Origin: Welwitschia mirabilis
Lineage: Eukaryota > Gnetophyta > Gnetopsida > Welwitschiales
Assembly: GCA_051453625.1 (NCBI GenBank)
Contig: JBOZIK010000001.1
Coordinates: 64,365,946 to 64,423,320 of the forward strand
Reading direction: 5' to 3'
Length of the DNA: 57,375 nucleotides
The notes below the pieces were generated by a model that saw only the letters and a list, made by a program, of their open reading frames with translations, was not told where the DNA came from and made no database searches. Shown here in pieces: positions 23,116-35,379 of this stretch. Every line of letters begins with the position of its first letter. Within the stretch, counting starts at the first letter, position 1. Made by a program: the position numbers and the translations under genes.

Positions 23116-23978
23116 ACGATATAGGAGGATGTAGCTAAGCACTCAAATTATCATAGTTCTTTTATAGTTTTTCTTAATAACTGTTAATATGCATTATCTC
23201 TATGTATATTAAACATGATTATCTCAGCAAAGAGAATATCAATGGAATTTTTAGTTAAGATTCCACTAGTTCAAAATGAAGGTTTTAAATCATCATTATT
23301 AAAACTCATATTAGAGTCTTTTAGCATTAATCAATATTCTAGTTATTTGTTACTTTTCCTCTAAAATCTACCAGAGGTAAATCTAATTTAATGATGCATG
23401 AGAAGTTAAGATTTATAATAGAATTTTGTGACAAACTACTATTATAAAATTCTAAAAACTATTGAAACAAATCATTTATAAACTAAACAATGAAGAGATT
23501 TAGAAAAAGTATGGCAATCTCATAGAAGTGATGGAAGCACCAATTAGAATACAAATTTTTCAATATGAAAATAGACAAGAAAGAATATAGAGAGTTATGA
23601 TTTTTGACATAAGACACCTAGTAAAAAATATTTTTGATTTTATAAATTTTTATTTATAAAATAATGATATCTATTAATACCAAACACATAAAGAATTTTC
23701 ATGAAATTTAGCAACATAATTAAGCCTACCCTCTTTGTAAGAATGTAACAATAAAGATAATTCACACTTGGATAAAAGTATTAACCCACACATTGATCGA
23801 AAGTAAATGTTTTTAGATCCATGTTCTTATGTCCCACAAGTATCTAGTTTCTATAAAACTATAATAAAAATTTATTTATTTTATTATTTTTATTTAATTT
23901 TAATAAATTAAATTTAAAAACCAAAGAAAAATCATCAAGAAAAATGGTTCTCAGTATGCTAAGGAGCACTAATTGAAA

Positions 23979-23997
23979 TCCCTAGTAATGATGCTAA
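23979..23997 (-). promoter_or_regulatory. Athila-type primer-binding site (tRNA-Asp type), heavily decayed
   Basis: The minus strand reads TTAGCATCATTACTAGGGA. The canonical site is TTGGCGCCGTTGCCGGGGA, and all seven differences are G-to-A or C-to-T. It is about 0.87 kb upstream of the recognisable minus-strand gag, which fits an Athila-like leader. Confidence 0.75.
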
Positions 23998-24002
23998 AAA
24001 AC

Positions 24003-25500
24003 CACTCCACCTTTACTTTTGTAATAGGTTATGATCTATGGAGGATACATCCTAACTATTAAAGTATAGATATCAGATTTAAATAAGAAACTAGAATTTC
24101 TATTATAGTATATATAACCCTAATTTTTATTCTCTCATAAGAATTGTAAAGGTACTTTGAATCTTACGCAAGGTAATAAAAATTTCAGAGATAAATTTGA
24201 GTATAAGAACCATATGAAACACAATTAAGTAAAGAATTAAGTTGAGTTAATATCTTCCTTTAGGAACTATTCATAAGATAGTTTATCATGCATAACTTTA
24301 TCAATCAAGTGATATTTCACTAAGTAAAACTTGGTTTTGTAGATAAAAAATAACTTGTTCATTACATATTTTGACTATAATGAAGTATAGGTAAAAGGAA
24401 ACATTATGTATTATAATGAAATATAGGAAAACATTAAAATAACATGAAATATATCATCCACTAACTATGCATTACAATGAAATATAGAAACACACTAGAA
24501 TAACATGAAAGATATCATCTACTAATATATTAATCATCTAAATCCTACACAAAGGTAAAAGAATGGATCTAAGCTAGAAGTACACAAGGACATTTACAAA
24601 AAACTATTACACAATCAATGATCTTAATTGTATCAAAGATACAAAAGTAAAGTATACCTAGTTAGAAATCAAAGTTCATTTATTAATGTTATAGTCATTG
24701 CAGAAATAACAAACCATAGATCTAAGTCTAAGATAAGGTAACAGATTCTACATAAGTTAGTCATTTTCTCAAAATAAAGGAGGAACAAAAGAGGCTTAGA
24801 ACCTTTTTATGAGATAAGATCTCATCATAACTATTGAAAATTTGAATATGAAATGCTAGAGTTTTGATGAATGATGATAAATAATACCTCGATTATCATA
24901 GATTCCAAAATCCATGATGAAGTAATGAGAGATGAACGAAGGATGATTAACCATTGAAGTTGATTATGATTTTATAGCTTTAGTTAGGATTAAAGATATC
25001 CATTGATTCATTTTCATTATTAGTAAATGAATAGTAATAAATCTCCTTCATTAGTATGATGTAAATATGTAGTCCTTAATCTTCATAGACTAGTTTAACA
25101 CTATGTTATAAGGTTAATCTATCATCTTAATAACTTCTTAGCTTGTCCTTCTTTGTAGGATCTACTTAGCTTTATAATGTTAGTATCATTAGTAGCCTTA
25201 CTAGTAGTTTCAATCTCTTTAACTAGCTTAATTCTAATGAATTCTAGGTTTCTTAGGATGATTTGTAAATAGAATAATGAAAGTCAATTCTTGTTTATAA
25301 TAAATTTAGTATATAATGAATAAATATGATTAGAAATAATTTAATCATAAATATGGGACTTATAGGTTGAAAATATATTAGTTTACTAAGGTTTAGGGGT
25401 TAAACATGTAAATATATAAGTGTAAACAATTATCACATGACTATTTGCATTCTATTTATCAATGTCAGGATGACATTATTTAATATTAAGAATACCTATT
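24003..25500 (-). repeat. Presumed 5' LTR of the Athila-like element
   Basis: This is the region upstream (minus strand) of the PBS. No coding content. A minus-strand TATA-like string (TTATATATAC) occurs near 24110. The outer edge and the partner LTR were not found, so the extent is a guess. Confidence 0.4.
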
Positions 25501-25762
25501 TATTATTTTTTAATAAATAAAATAGAAATTCTATTAAATAAAAATACATTACAAGAGAGCAAAAATCCCTTAGACATGAGATTTACAATGAAGCACTAAG
25601 CTTCTAAATGAACACCAGATTTTATCAGCAAAATTAATAAAAATACCAAAGCTAAATTAAGTAAATTCTAATATGCAAACTAAAGCCATATCAAAAACTT
25701 ACTTCTAAGATAAAAGGCTATTAGTATACCCTTCACCCAGGGAAACAATCCTTGTTATGCTT

Positions 25763-25990
25763 CTAGATGAACTTTCTACCTAGCTTATCTACAAGAATCT
25801 CAAAAGCTTGATTTACCTTCTTGAGAGTATCAGCTCCTTTTGGGTTTTTATCTAGATGAAGTATTAAGACATTTCTCTTATAGATTATTTTGATAGAGAT
25901 TATAGGCACTTTATGGCTAGCTCCTAGAATGATTTATAGGTACTTTTATAATTCTTTAATTATTACCATCAAAACTAAGCATCTGGTCTC
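25763..25990 (-). pseudogene. J-domain (DnaJ/Hsp40) gene fragment
   Basis: One minus-strand frame of about 70 codons with two stops covers most of a J domain. It reads IILGASHKVP (usual 'YEILGVS..A'), IKIIYKRNVLIL (helix II 'IKkAYRklal'), HLDKNPKGAD (usual HPDKNP, with Pro changed to Leu), KKVNQAFEIL (helix III) and DKLGRKFI, then a stop. J domains bind and stimulate Hsp70, and the HPD motif is essential; here it is HLD. No transmembrane or C-terminal domain is seen. The piece stands alone among transposon remnants, so it is either a degenerate processed copy or a segment captured by a mobile element. Confidence 0.7.
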
Positions 25991-25999
25991 CTCCATGTC

Positions 26000-26940
26000 T
26001 AGCTCCTATGCTTCCAAATCCTGATTCAACTATAGGGATATCCTTGTTATTAGTCTAGATGAGTATTATATTCTTCTCTTTTATTTCCTTTATGAGCCTT
26101 TTATATTGGCTATAGATGAGGATTATCATGTTAATTGGAATTCAGGGGATTAAGGGCTATTGTCCTGCAAATTTGTGGTTATTTAAAGGGGTTTTATAAG
26201 ATGTTTTGTAGGACATTTACATAGGTTTAGATGCAATTTTGAGGATTTTGAAGATTTAATAGAAGATCTTGAAAACATGTAATTCTTATCTAGATTTGAT
26301 GTACTTAAGGCATATTCTTATGCATAGAGCTTTAAAGGAAGATTACTAATAGAAATGCTAAGTTTCTCCTCAAGAAAATAATGAAAGAAGACTGTCGTCT
26401 ACTCTGTCGTCCAAACAATAGGCAAGACGATGAAAACTGACATGGACTACTAAGTAATCTAATGAATCACCTATCCAGTTAATGTTTATGATAAGCTATC
26501 ATTCCCTTCATTATTTAGACAATCTGACAGGATGACACTAACATATAAGTGACTCTGATAGCTGACCCTTGACCATTTTGTTCATTTCTTTTGTGTAAAA
26601 AGGAATGTCTTATAATGCCTTTTGTTTGTCATTTTTTGATATGTTTTGTTATAAATAAGAACCTTTTCAACTCTTATATCTATCTTCATTGCATTGGAAA
26701 TTCTCATGATAGGAGATTGAAGGGTGGAAGATCCATCTTGAGTGTTGCAGAAAGACGTTTCCTTGATGGAGGGCTATGTATCCTCCATTGAGGTCTAGCT
26801 ATTTTATAATCCAGATGCTTTGTTATTTTTAATATAAACTTTGTTTTATTTTCATGTTTACATGTTAGATTATTAGATAACCCTTATAGTTTATGTTTTC
26901 CTTGATCTGGTGATAATTTTTTAGGTGATATAGATCATCA
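26000..26940 (+). repeat. LTR-like region upstream of the long plus-strand ORF
   Basis: This region is less AT-rich than its flanks. A plus-strand TATA box (TTATAAATAAG, about 26650) is followed by a GC-richer segment ('ggtggaagatccatcttgag') resembling an LTR R region. At 26941-26965 the string AAGGCGACCTTTGTAAAGGC partly resembles gypsy PBSs that begin TTGGCGAC. Just after it, 'ggctaaaagtaagta' could be a splice donor or leader. No partner LTR was found. Confidence 0.35.
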
Positions 26941-27229
26941 AGGCGACCTTTGTAAAGGCTAAAAGTAAGTAATATTAGGATTATTTTACATTATATATTA
27001 GATTAGGTTGCATCTTGCATTTACATTACACTTTATTTTTTGCATTGTTCTTTACCTTTGATTTCCATTTTCTTTTGTAGCAGCAACCCAAGTCTCATCT
27101 CATAGCCTTCAATGGAATACAACATTCAGGATTACTCCTAACTATACTAGTGTAATAATATCTTGTATAAGATATCTCTTTTGGTTATAAGTGATAGGAT
27201 CTTTTTGAGTATAACACTTGTACAAATAC

Positions 27230-29299
27230 AAATTGCAATAAATTAGTGCTATTACTAAGGAAGGCTATTGAGGAGTATGTGCATTATCATCATTCAGATG
27301 AGTATATTAGATTTCCATCCAATTATTTATCTGTAGTGATGTTGTATTTTTATTAGGAATCTTAGGTTTTGTTTGTGGTTTTTCAATTTTTATTTTTGTT
27401 TTTGGATTTTAATTTTCTATAATAAATTAGTTCCTGTCATCTTCTTCATTGGCCAGATAACCAAGAGGATGACAACTTTTCTTTTTTTTAGTTTTTAATT
27501 TCTATTTTAGTTTCTGTTCGACTTCTATTTTTTGGTTTCTGTGTGTGTCATTCCCTCTATCATCTCCATGATAGATAGGATAATAGTGTTGGTTTTGATT
27601 CATTTTTTGTTATTTTCTATTTGTAGGGACTGTGGCATGATCAGTCCAAAAAAAGGCTTGTCAAAAAAGGGTTGCTGATAGAAGAAAGTATTAGAAAAGA
27701 ACTAGTCAAGTTCAAAATAGAATCAAGAACACAATCTCCAGGTGCATATAATATCTTTTTTGAGTCTATTAAAATATTTAAAAAAACTTTAACATTAAGT
27801 AATTATCTTCATCTTAGATTAGATTCTCTTTTTCCCATTATTTTCAAAACATGAATAGAGATACAAAGACCCTTAAAAAAAATTTTGATAAAATAAGGAG
27901 AAATCTGAAAAAATTTGAGGATAATAGTGAGAAAACGCTATGAGAAATTTTTGCAGAAAAAGGGATAACAGCACAAAATGATGTTGAGAGTAGGGATTAG
28001 GCCCATTTCTCTTTTTAATTATCTTATATTTCCCCTTTTATTTTTAAAATCCATATAGGAATAACAATGAAAATCTTAGGATTCGACCTCATACAATCAC
28101 TTTTATCCATCCCCTCCATCTCCCATGAATTACTATGAAGAAGAACCATCTTTCATGAACTACTACAAGAAAGAATGATTGGTGTCATGAAGAAAAGTTT
28201 AGAAAATACTAATAAAAGCATAGAACATACAAATAACAAACTAAAAAGGTTGGTTGATATCCTTCAACAAAATCTATTACAAAATCAAGGATCTCTTTTA
28301 CTGCAAAATCCTTGGACCTATCCTTCTACATCCTAACTTGAAGAAAATAAGGACAACTTAGGAATAAATGATAATGATTCTTGCTTCCAAATAGAGAATG
28401 AAATTTTTTATCAAAGTTTAACATCTTATCCATTAGAAGATAAGAAAAGGAGAGACAACAACAATTCAACTCTATCTTTCAACATTGAAGATGAGGATGA
28501 CCATTTATTAGATAATGATATTGAGGTGTTTGAAATCCATTTATTAGATGAGGAATGCATTCATAAAAAATCTAAAAATTTTTTAATCTATGATAGAAAT
28601 AATGATCACATTTCTCCTTCTGATGAAAATGGTAACATGTAACAAAATGATGGAAACGGTGAAGGAGAAGAACATTATGACATTAAAATATTAGATTACA
28701 TTATGTGTTTTAACATGCTTTGTAAAGATGAAGGAATTCCACCATTACTGGAGGCTCAACTTTTGAGATTAATAGAGATAGGCATTGAAATTAAATTAAT
28801 GAAAAAGAATCAACTCAACTCAAATGAGGATTACAATTTAGAATTAAAAGAATTATCTAGATAGGAAAATGAGTCAAATCAAGAAACATTAGAACATCTT
28901 TCATTACATAATAAAAATAATAATAATGTTTCTTTCTATAATCTTTCTCATGATATTTTTGAGGCATCCACCAACTTAGAAAAGAAAAATTATCCTCAAA
29001 AAAATGAAAAAGGCGAGCAAGATACAATAAATAAAAAAGAAGAGAAAGATATGCTCAATAAAGAAAGAATTCAAACAAGTAATATCATTGTCCTTAAAAG
29101 TAATAAGACACATCATCTTGAGGACTTGACTTTAAAAATCTCCCAACCTATTCCTTTAAAAACTTCATGTGCACAAGGTAACATATTTTCCTCATTTGCA
29201 AAGCCAACTCTACCTTATGTTTTCAATGATTATCCTTTTCAAAAACAAAATTTGGAATATCTCAGAACTCTTAATTGGGGAAAACTAGTCATGCATTAA
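27230..29299 (+). pseudogene. Long degenerate plus-strand ORF, unidentified
   Basis: Coding-like sequence starts with AIEEYVHYHHSDEYIRFPSN (27270-27330) and runs KRLVKKGLLIEESIRKELV (27650-27710). A proline/acidic patch follows (PPSPMNYYEEEPS, about 28100), then a helix KSLENTNKSIEHTNNKLKRL (28190-28260). Next is a very long acidic and Asn-rich region with few stops, for example IEDEDDHLLDNDIEVFEIHL and EGIPPLLEAQLLRLIEIG. It ends FQKQNLEYLRTLNWGKLVMH-stop at 29299. I do not recognise the family; the helix-acidic layout recalls gypsy gag C-termini. It faces minus-strand gypsy pol tail-to-tail. It may be an antisense extra ORF of that element or the gag of a separate plus-strand element. Confidence 0.55.
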
Positions 29300-29650
29300 T
29301 CCATTAATCATGAGAGTATTAATCCATTACCAAGGTTTAAGGTTCTTACTAAATTACTTTCATTTTTTATTTTTTTAATTTTTTAAACTAGATAAGCATT
29401 TTTTAATTCTATTTCTTCATTGACGTCATTCTACTTTTACAATAGGAGACAATGGAGTTGGCTTTGCATTTCTTTAAAATTATAATGAAGGACAGGTTAG
29501 TGTAGCCACTACTAATAGACAAGGTCCTTCATACAATAGGAAACTTTTCTTGTGTTAGAGTAAACTAGAAGAATAACTACACTGCTAAAGTTTCCTATTG
29601 GGAATTTTTACCCTAGTGAAGTTTCTTAAACCCCTTTATCATAATTCAAA
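29300..29650. other. Junction between convergent coding remnants
   Basis: This contains 'caataggagacaatggagttgg' (29440-29462), which resembles the 'ggggacaatg' phrase common near the 3' ends of gypsy coding regions. No gene is visible. Confidence 0.3.
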
Positions 29651-32600
29651 GTTACCCTTATTGAGGTTAAAAGTTAAAGCTCTTAGTCATCCCCTTTTAT
29701 TCTTTCTCTAGAATTTCTAGATGAGATTTAGTATTCTTCTTGTTGAGATTCTATAGATAAATATTCTTATAAAGATTTCTTTGAGAATATAACATTACAT
29801 TCTATTAAAGAATCCTCTTTATCTTATTTATTTTGAAAAACTTTAATCAACTTTTCAATCCTTTGTGGATCTCCAAGATGTTCTAGTAATGAAAATTTTT
29901 TATTGGAAAATTTTAATCTACTTTTATTTACAATGTAAATCCCATTTGAATTAGGTAAATCTAGCTCTATTACTTCATAATTGTAAACATTTATTACCTA
30001 AAAATGTTCCATTCATTTTTAGTAGATTTTTAATTATATCTATTAAATTTTCAATTATACATTATAACATCTTATCCCACTTCAAATTTTATTTCTTGTG
30101 TCTTAGCATCGTGATACCTTTTAGTTTGTTCTTGGTAGTCATCTTTGTGTGCTAATGCTATTTTTCTTTTATCTTATAAAAAATTCATTTCTTATAATCA
30201 TTATTTAAAATTATTATCTAAGTTAATATTTAACTTCTTTCTAGTTTTATATGTTTTAATCTGAATTCTATCAGTAATAAAGCTTGTTTTTCCTAATCTA
30301 ATTCATGATGTGTATACTTGTTGATCTTTTTCCTATGATTTTATAAGTCCATAAATCATCATCTAGTTTTATTTCCCAATATCTTTTCTTTTTGCTAATA
30401 TTTTTTAAAATAATTCTTCAAATTCTCTATTAGTAACTTCCAATTATTATTATTTTAAGGATAGTAGGATATAGATAATTTATGCTTAATTTCATATTTT
30501 CAAAGAATCTTTTAAAAGATTTGATTGGTGAAATTACTTCCTTGATCTAAAATTAAGGGCGTGAAAGCTCTAAATTGGGATATAATTTTTATGTGAAATA
30601 ATTTAATAGTAGTTTTGAATACATAATAAATAACTCTCTCAACCTTTACTTATTTGATAAAATACTCTACGTAAATAAGGATGTACTATTTTTCAAAAGT
30701 TTTCAAATTAATAGAACTAACAAAATTAACTTCCCAAATCTTAAAATGTTTAAGACATATAACCTAATTCTATAAGATTTCTAGATTAGAATTTAAGGTA
30801 CTCTCTCTTTGGCATTGATCATATATCTTTACAAAATTAAAGTAGTCTCTAAAGATGTAAGGCCAATAATACTAATCTTGTAAAAATTTTATTACTGTCC
30901 TTTTTTCATTACAATGTCCTCCATTTGTATTGTTGTATATTTCCTTCATTAGATAAGTTTGTTCTTTATCTTCTACACTTCGTCTAGCTATTTCATCCAT
31001 TTCCATTTTGTAAACAAATTCATCTTGTTAATAATATTATTTTCTTGTCTTAATAGTTTCTTTTTCTTATGATAATATAAATTCTTAGGCATAATGTGAG
31101 TTATTACATAGTGAGCTAAATTAGAAAACCAAGTTTATCTAATATTTGGAATAGATCTTCATCTAAAAAATCTTTCCCAATATTGTATTCTTCCTCTAAG
31201 TTATAGAAATTCAATCTTAATAAGTGATTAGCCACTACATTATTAGTTTCCTTCCTACCTATTATTGCTAAGTTAAATTCTTATATTAACAAAATCCATT
31301 AAATGATGCTAGAATTTCTCTCCTTTTTATTCATATAACATTTAATCATAGAATGGTCTATATAATTCTTACTTATGTACCCTAAGACATAGAGTTTAAA
31401 TTTTTCTAAAGATTATACAACTGCTAACATTTCTTTTTTTGTAATAATTTAATTAGTTTTTAAAGAGTTAAAACTCTCACTAACATATGCATATGGTTTT
31501 CCACTATTATAATTTTTTCCAAGACACCTGCCATAGCAAAATTTGAGGCATTTCATCATTATATAAATATTCTTTATCTAATTTGATCCTTAAAAAACTA
31601 GAGCTTGCATCAACTTCCTTTTAACTTTCTCGAAAGATCTTTGACATTTACTAGTCCATCTAAATTGGAATTTTGCTAAAATTTGTTATAGATTTCCTAT
31701 AATACCCAACACACCTAAAGAAAGATCTTGATTATTTTAAGTTGATAGATGGTTATATTTATTTAATAATTTTAATATTATTAACATCTATCTCAATCCA
31801 TTTTTAGAGATTTTATGACCAAGGACTACTTCCCCATTTACCATCATAAAGCTTTTGAACCAACTTAACTTTATTGTTTTTCTTCATACATTAAATTCAT
31901 GAAAAAGATCATCAAATTTAAACAATCATTCATAAACACTTCAATTGATACTCCCAACATAACCTAAAACATATGATAAACTAATCTTTAGAATGTAGCA
32001 GGAGCATTAAATAAGCCAAATCGTAATACTTGATATGAAAATATTTTGTAGTGGAAAGTGAAGATTGTATTCTCCTAATATTCTAATGCTATGAAAATTT
32101 TATTTTACCCATTATATCTATCTAAAAAGTTATAAAATTCATGGTCATAAATCCTATCCAAAACCTAATATATAAAAGTAGGGAAAAATAATCTTTATAA
32201 GTTACAAAATTTAACATTTTGTGATTGATATAGACTATCCATTTTTCTCTTTTTTCCCCTTTGGAAACCACTATTATAGAACTTACCCCTTTAGAGTTTG
32301 AAATATGAGAGATAAAATTAGCTTTGTAATGAATTTTCTATTCTAGCTTTTATACCTTCTTCTATTTTAGGATTGCTCCATATTTTAGATTATTATATAG
32401 GTTTAATTAAAGGGTTTAAATAAATTTTATGTTAATAAATTTTAGCTAGAACATCTTCTATATCTACATACATTCATGCAAAATATTTTATATGGCTTTT
32501 TAACATCCTGATAAGGTTCCTTTTCTATGTGTAACTTAATCTGCTATTAATAATTAGTGTCTTATTTTTCTTCAATTTAATATATTCTAATCTAGATTTA

Positions 32601-33110
32601 AGAGGAGCCTTTTTTAATTTTTTTTTCTTTATTTATTTATTTTTTTTTACTATTCTAGATTATTATTTCCAACTCATCTTACTTCATCATTTTCTAAGTA
32701 ATTTTGTATTTCTACCTCTAATGTAGTATACACTATAGTTTCAAAATTTAATAATTCATCTTGCCTAAAAGCCACTAAATATTTCTTAAAATATTCCATA
32801 GAGATCTTCATTAGCCCTTTTATAGTAAATAAAGATGCATCTGAAATTGTCATTCATGTCTACTTAAAATGATTTGATGAATAATGTATTAACCTTTTGT
32901 CTTAAAAATAACTAAATCGATTACAAATGTAAATCTTTGTATATCAATTAATACATCCTTTAATATTCCTTTAATGTTAATGATAAATTTATCTACTAAA
33001 ATCAAATTTCTCTTATAAGAATTTAATTTTAATTCTAAAGTTTCATATGCTTCATATGATATAATGTTTATTCTTACTCCTAAATATATAAGGTTAATAA
33101 TTCTTTGCTT
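29650..33110 (-). pseudogene. Ty3/gypsy pol remnant: protease, RT, RNase H, integrase
   Basis: The minus strand has the full pol order. Protease (33100-32880): LIYLGVRINIISYEAYETLE, where the catalytic Asp of 'LIDLG' is Tyr, then IKGILKDVLIDIQRFTFVID. A linker (KSRLEYIKLKKNKTLI) precedes RT (about 32350-31880): HKMLNFVTYKDYF, VLRFGLFNAPATF, GVSIEVFMNDC (YMDD-type box altered). RNase H (31560-31170): MLAVV, YVLGYISKNYIDHSMIK, NNVVANHLLRL. Integrase (31100-30330): YFPKNLYYHKKKKLL, GGHCNEKRTV, YDQCQRE, WEVNFVSS (catalytic Asp now Asn), LILDQGSNFTNQ, YEIKHKLSISYYP and VTNREFEELF (Glu kept). Stops and frameshifts throughout. The integrase tail is weak below 30300. Confidence 0.85.
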
Positions 33111-34014
33111 TTATCTTGATTTTAATTAAGGAGGTTTCTAGGTCTCAATATTTTATTTTAAGAATCTATTATTTAAAGAAGCAAAACCTATGATAATTTA
33201 TCATTCTTTGAAGATTATTTAGTAACCTTATTTGTATTTCTAGATTTTTTTTCTTTATTTTATTACATCATTATTTAATGACTTTTAAATACTAAAACTT
33301 TAATTAGTAAATCCAATGATGGAATAGTTATGAATAATTCATGAAGTTTTTCTACAAATTTTGCTATGAATCTTATGATTTTTTAATTTTTATTATGATT
33401 GAGTTTAGCATCAATCCTCAAGAAGTAAGATGGTTTAATCATTATTTCATTTTTAAATTCTTCTAAAATAGGATTAATTATATTTTCTCTTTGGATTTAT
33501 TTTATAGATTTACTTTTTTTTGTGAGATGTTCATAATCTTATTTAAATAATGCCAAAATTATTTCCTAATGTCTTAGATTTTAGTTGAGCCTATGTTGTC
33601 AATGTTTTAGGTTTCTTACCTTTTTTTTTATTCTTGCACTTGATTAAAATCCCCTTTTTCGATTTTGTTCCTTTTTTTTTTTGTAGAATTCAGTTCTTTG
33701 TTTTTTATTTTAAAAAGTACACTATTATAAAACATTTTATGGTCTTTTCCAACTTTAGTTTTGTTATTGATAAGAAGTCTTTGTTTTTATTCTTGTTTGT
33801 CCATTTTATTTAGTCATCACCATGCCAATCTTGTTGATATCTAATCCTTTCATCAATTCTTCTTAATATGAATAACTAGATTTATTGTGTTTCCTCTTAA
33901 TGATAATGTATATACACTAGATCCATCTCTAACACATTTTCTACTTATGTTTCCATAGATTTTTCTTTGTTCTTGATGACATTAAGCTTTTTCTTTTTTC
34001 CTTTACATCATTCT
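33110..34014 (-). pseudogene. Possible gag-protease linker of the same gypsy element
   Basis: This is upstream (minus strand) of protease. Lysine-rich, low-complexity coding-like stretches appear (for example KCKNKKKGKKPKTL), but no diagnostic gag motif. It is cut at 34014 by the LTR element that follows. A short gag-like remnant on the far side of that element (39907-40104) may be its continuation. Confidence 0.3.
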
Positions 34015-34424
34015 TATAATGTTTCAAAATTACTTTTAACTATGTGACTATTATTAAATGTAATTAAAATCATAGTTAAGTATAAGTACTATATAACAAA
34101 AGGATGTAACCCTTAAATTAACATTATGTTCCTTTGTCTTGGTTCTTAAGCCTATGGTATTAGGTGGGGATGCATATACTAGGTGGATGTAACCGATGAT
34201 AGTCTTTGTTGATCTTTAAGGTCATAAGAAGAGGGCTAATATTATAGTCCATGTCTTTATCTTTGACCACTGATCTAAGGCTAGATGTAGAAGATAATCC
34301 ATGGCTATTTTAATAAAGAGATACTTCATTTCTACCAAATTGATGTATTATCAAATTCCTTATTCTTTGTTCTAATGTCTCTTACTAAATGTAAAGTTTA
34401 ATCTTAATTTAGTAATTTGGAACA
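34015..34424 (+). repeat. 5' LTR of the LARD-like element
   Basis: It begins TATAATGTTTCAAAATTAC, while the partner begins TGTAATGTTTC..; it ends ..GGAACA. About 80 percent identical to 39352-39774 by eye. Shared phrases include 'gtaacccttaaatt' and 'aattgatgtattatcaaatt'. A shared start of the TGTAACGTCCC type, common in chromovirus LTRs, would give both forms by C-to-T and G-to-A changes. Confidence 0.75.
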
Positions 34425-34433
34425 TTAAAATTA

Positions 34434-34444
34434 TTATCAGAGTC
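34434..34444 (+). promoter_or_regulatory. Decayed Met-tRNA primer-binding site
   Basis: TTATCAGAGTC; compare GGTATCAGAGC. It lies 9 bases after the left LTR end. Confidence 0.6.
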
Positions 34445-35379
34445 ATAAAGATAGTAAATTAATATCTTTCAAGGAACCAAACAAAATAAAATATGAAAGA
34501 CAATTTCATAAGAAACACCTAATTTTCATTAATATTAGAAGCTAGAGTACAAAAATCCAAAGTACAAAAAATGGAGTATATAAAAGTAAGAAAGGAACTT
34601 GAAGAAGCTAACTTTCCTAACCTAGAAAGAAAGGAAGAAAAGAGTAAAATAAAATAGTGAAGTCTCCTTAAAGGAGAAGATACTCTATAGTAAAATTATT
34701 AGCATCATGTCCTTATAAGGCTTCCCTAGTAAATGTTCACATGAAATCTTTCTACCATTATACATAACTAGATATCATCAATAATAATGTCTAGCCTAGT
34801 TATGAAAAGCTACACCATTTCTTTGTTATTCACTAGTGGTATCATCAAATGTTCATTGCTTAACTCCAAGAATGCTAAATGAGCCATGTCCATCTTAGAA
34901 TTATTTATAGACATATGTAAGTTTTTTAGTTATTCTACATAAAGAAAATAGAAATAAATATAGTAACAAGAATAATGACATACAAAATTAAAGAACATAA
35001 AAATAAAAAAGATACAAAATCAAACGGAACCAAAAATAGAGTTTATACAAGAAAGTTATAACTAAAATAATGGTAAAAACTACTAAAACTTTTGTTATGT
35101 TGGCAAATCTGGACAATTTTAATTAATTTCTAGATATAATTTAAAGAAAAATATGGACTAATTAAAGTTTTACTTCTTTATCTAATGTGAGCTCTCTGTA
35201 AGGTTCTTAGAATGGGGTCATAATAAGCATTTTAATTCTATATTTAAAAGTTATGACCAAAATAGTAAGGGTATCTCTTTGTCATTCCAAGTTAATAATA
35301 GTTAACATTAGTTAATCTTAATTTAGTAGACCCACTCAACCATGAAATAGAAACTAAAAAATAATTCTAATATTACACT

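Noticed and set aside
26000-33110. Endogenous pararetrovirus
   Set aside because: Clear integrase with zinc-binding and core blocks and the order protease-RT-RNase H-integrase indicate Ty3/gypsy; no movement protein or coat-type motif was seen.
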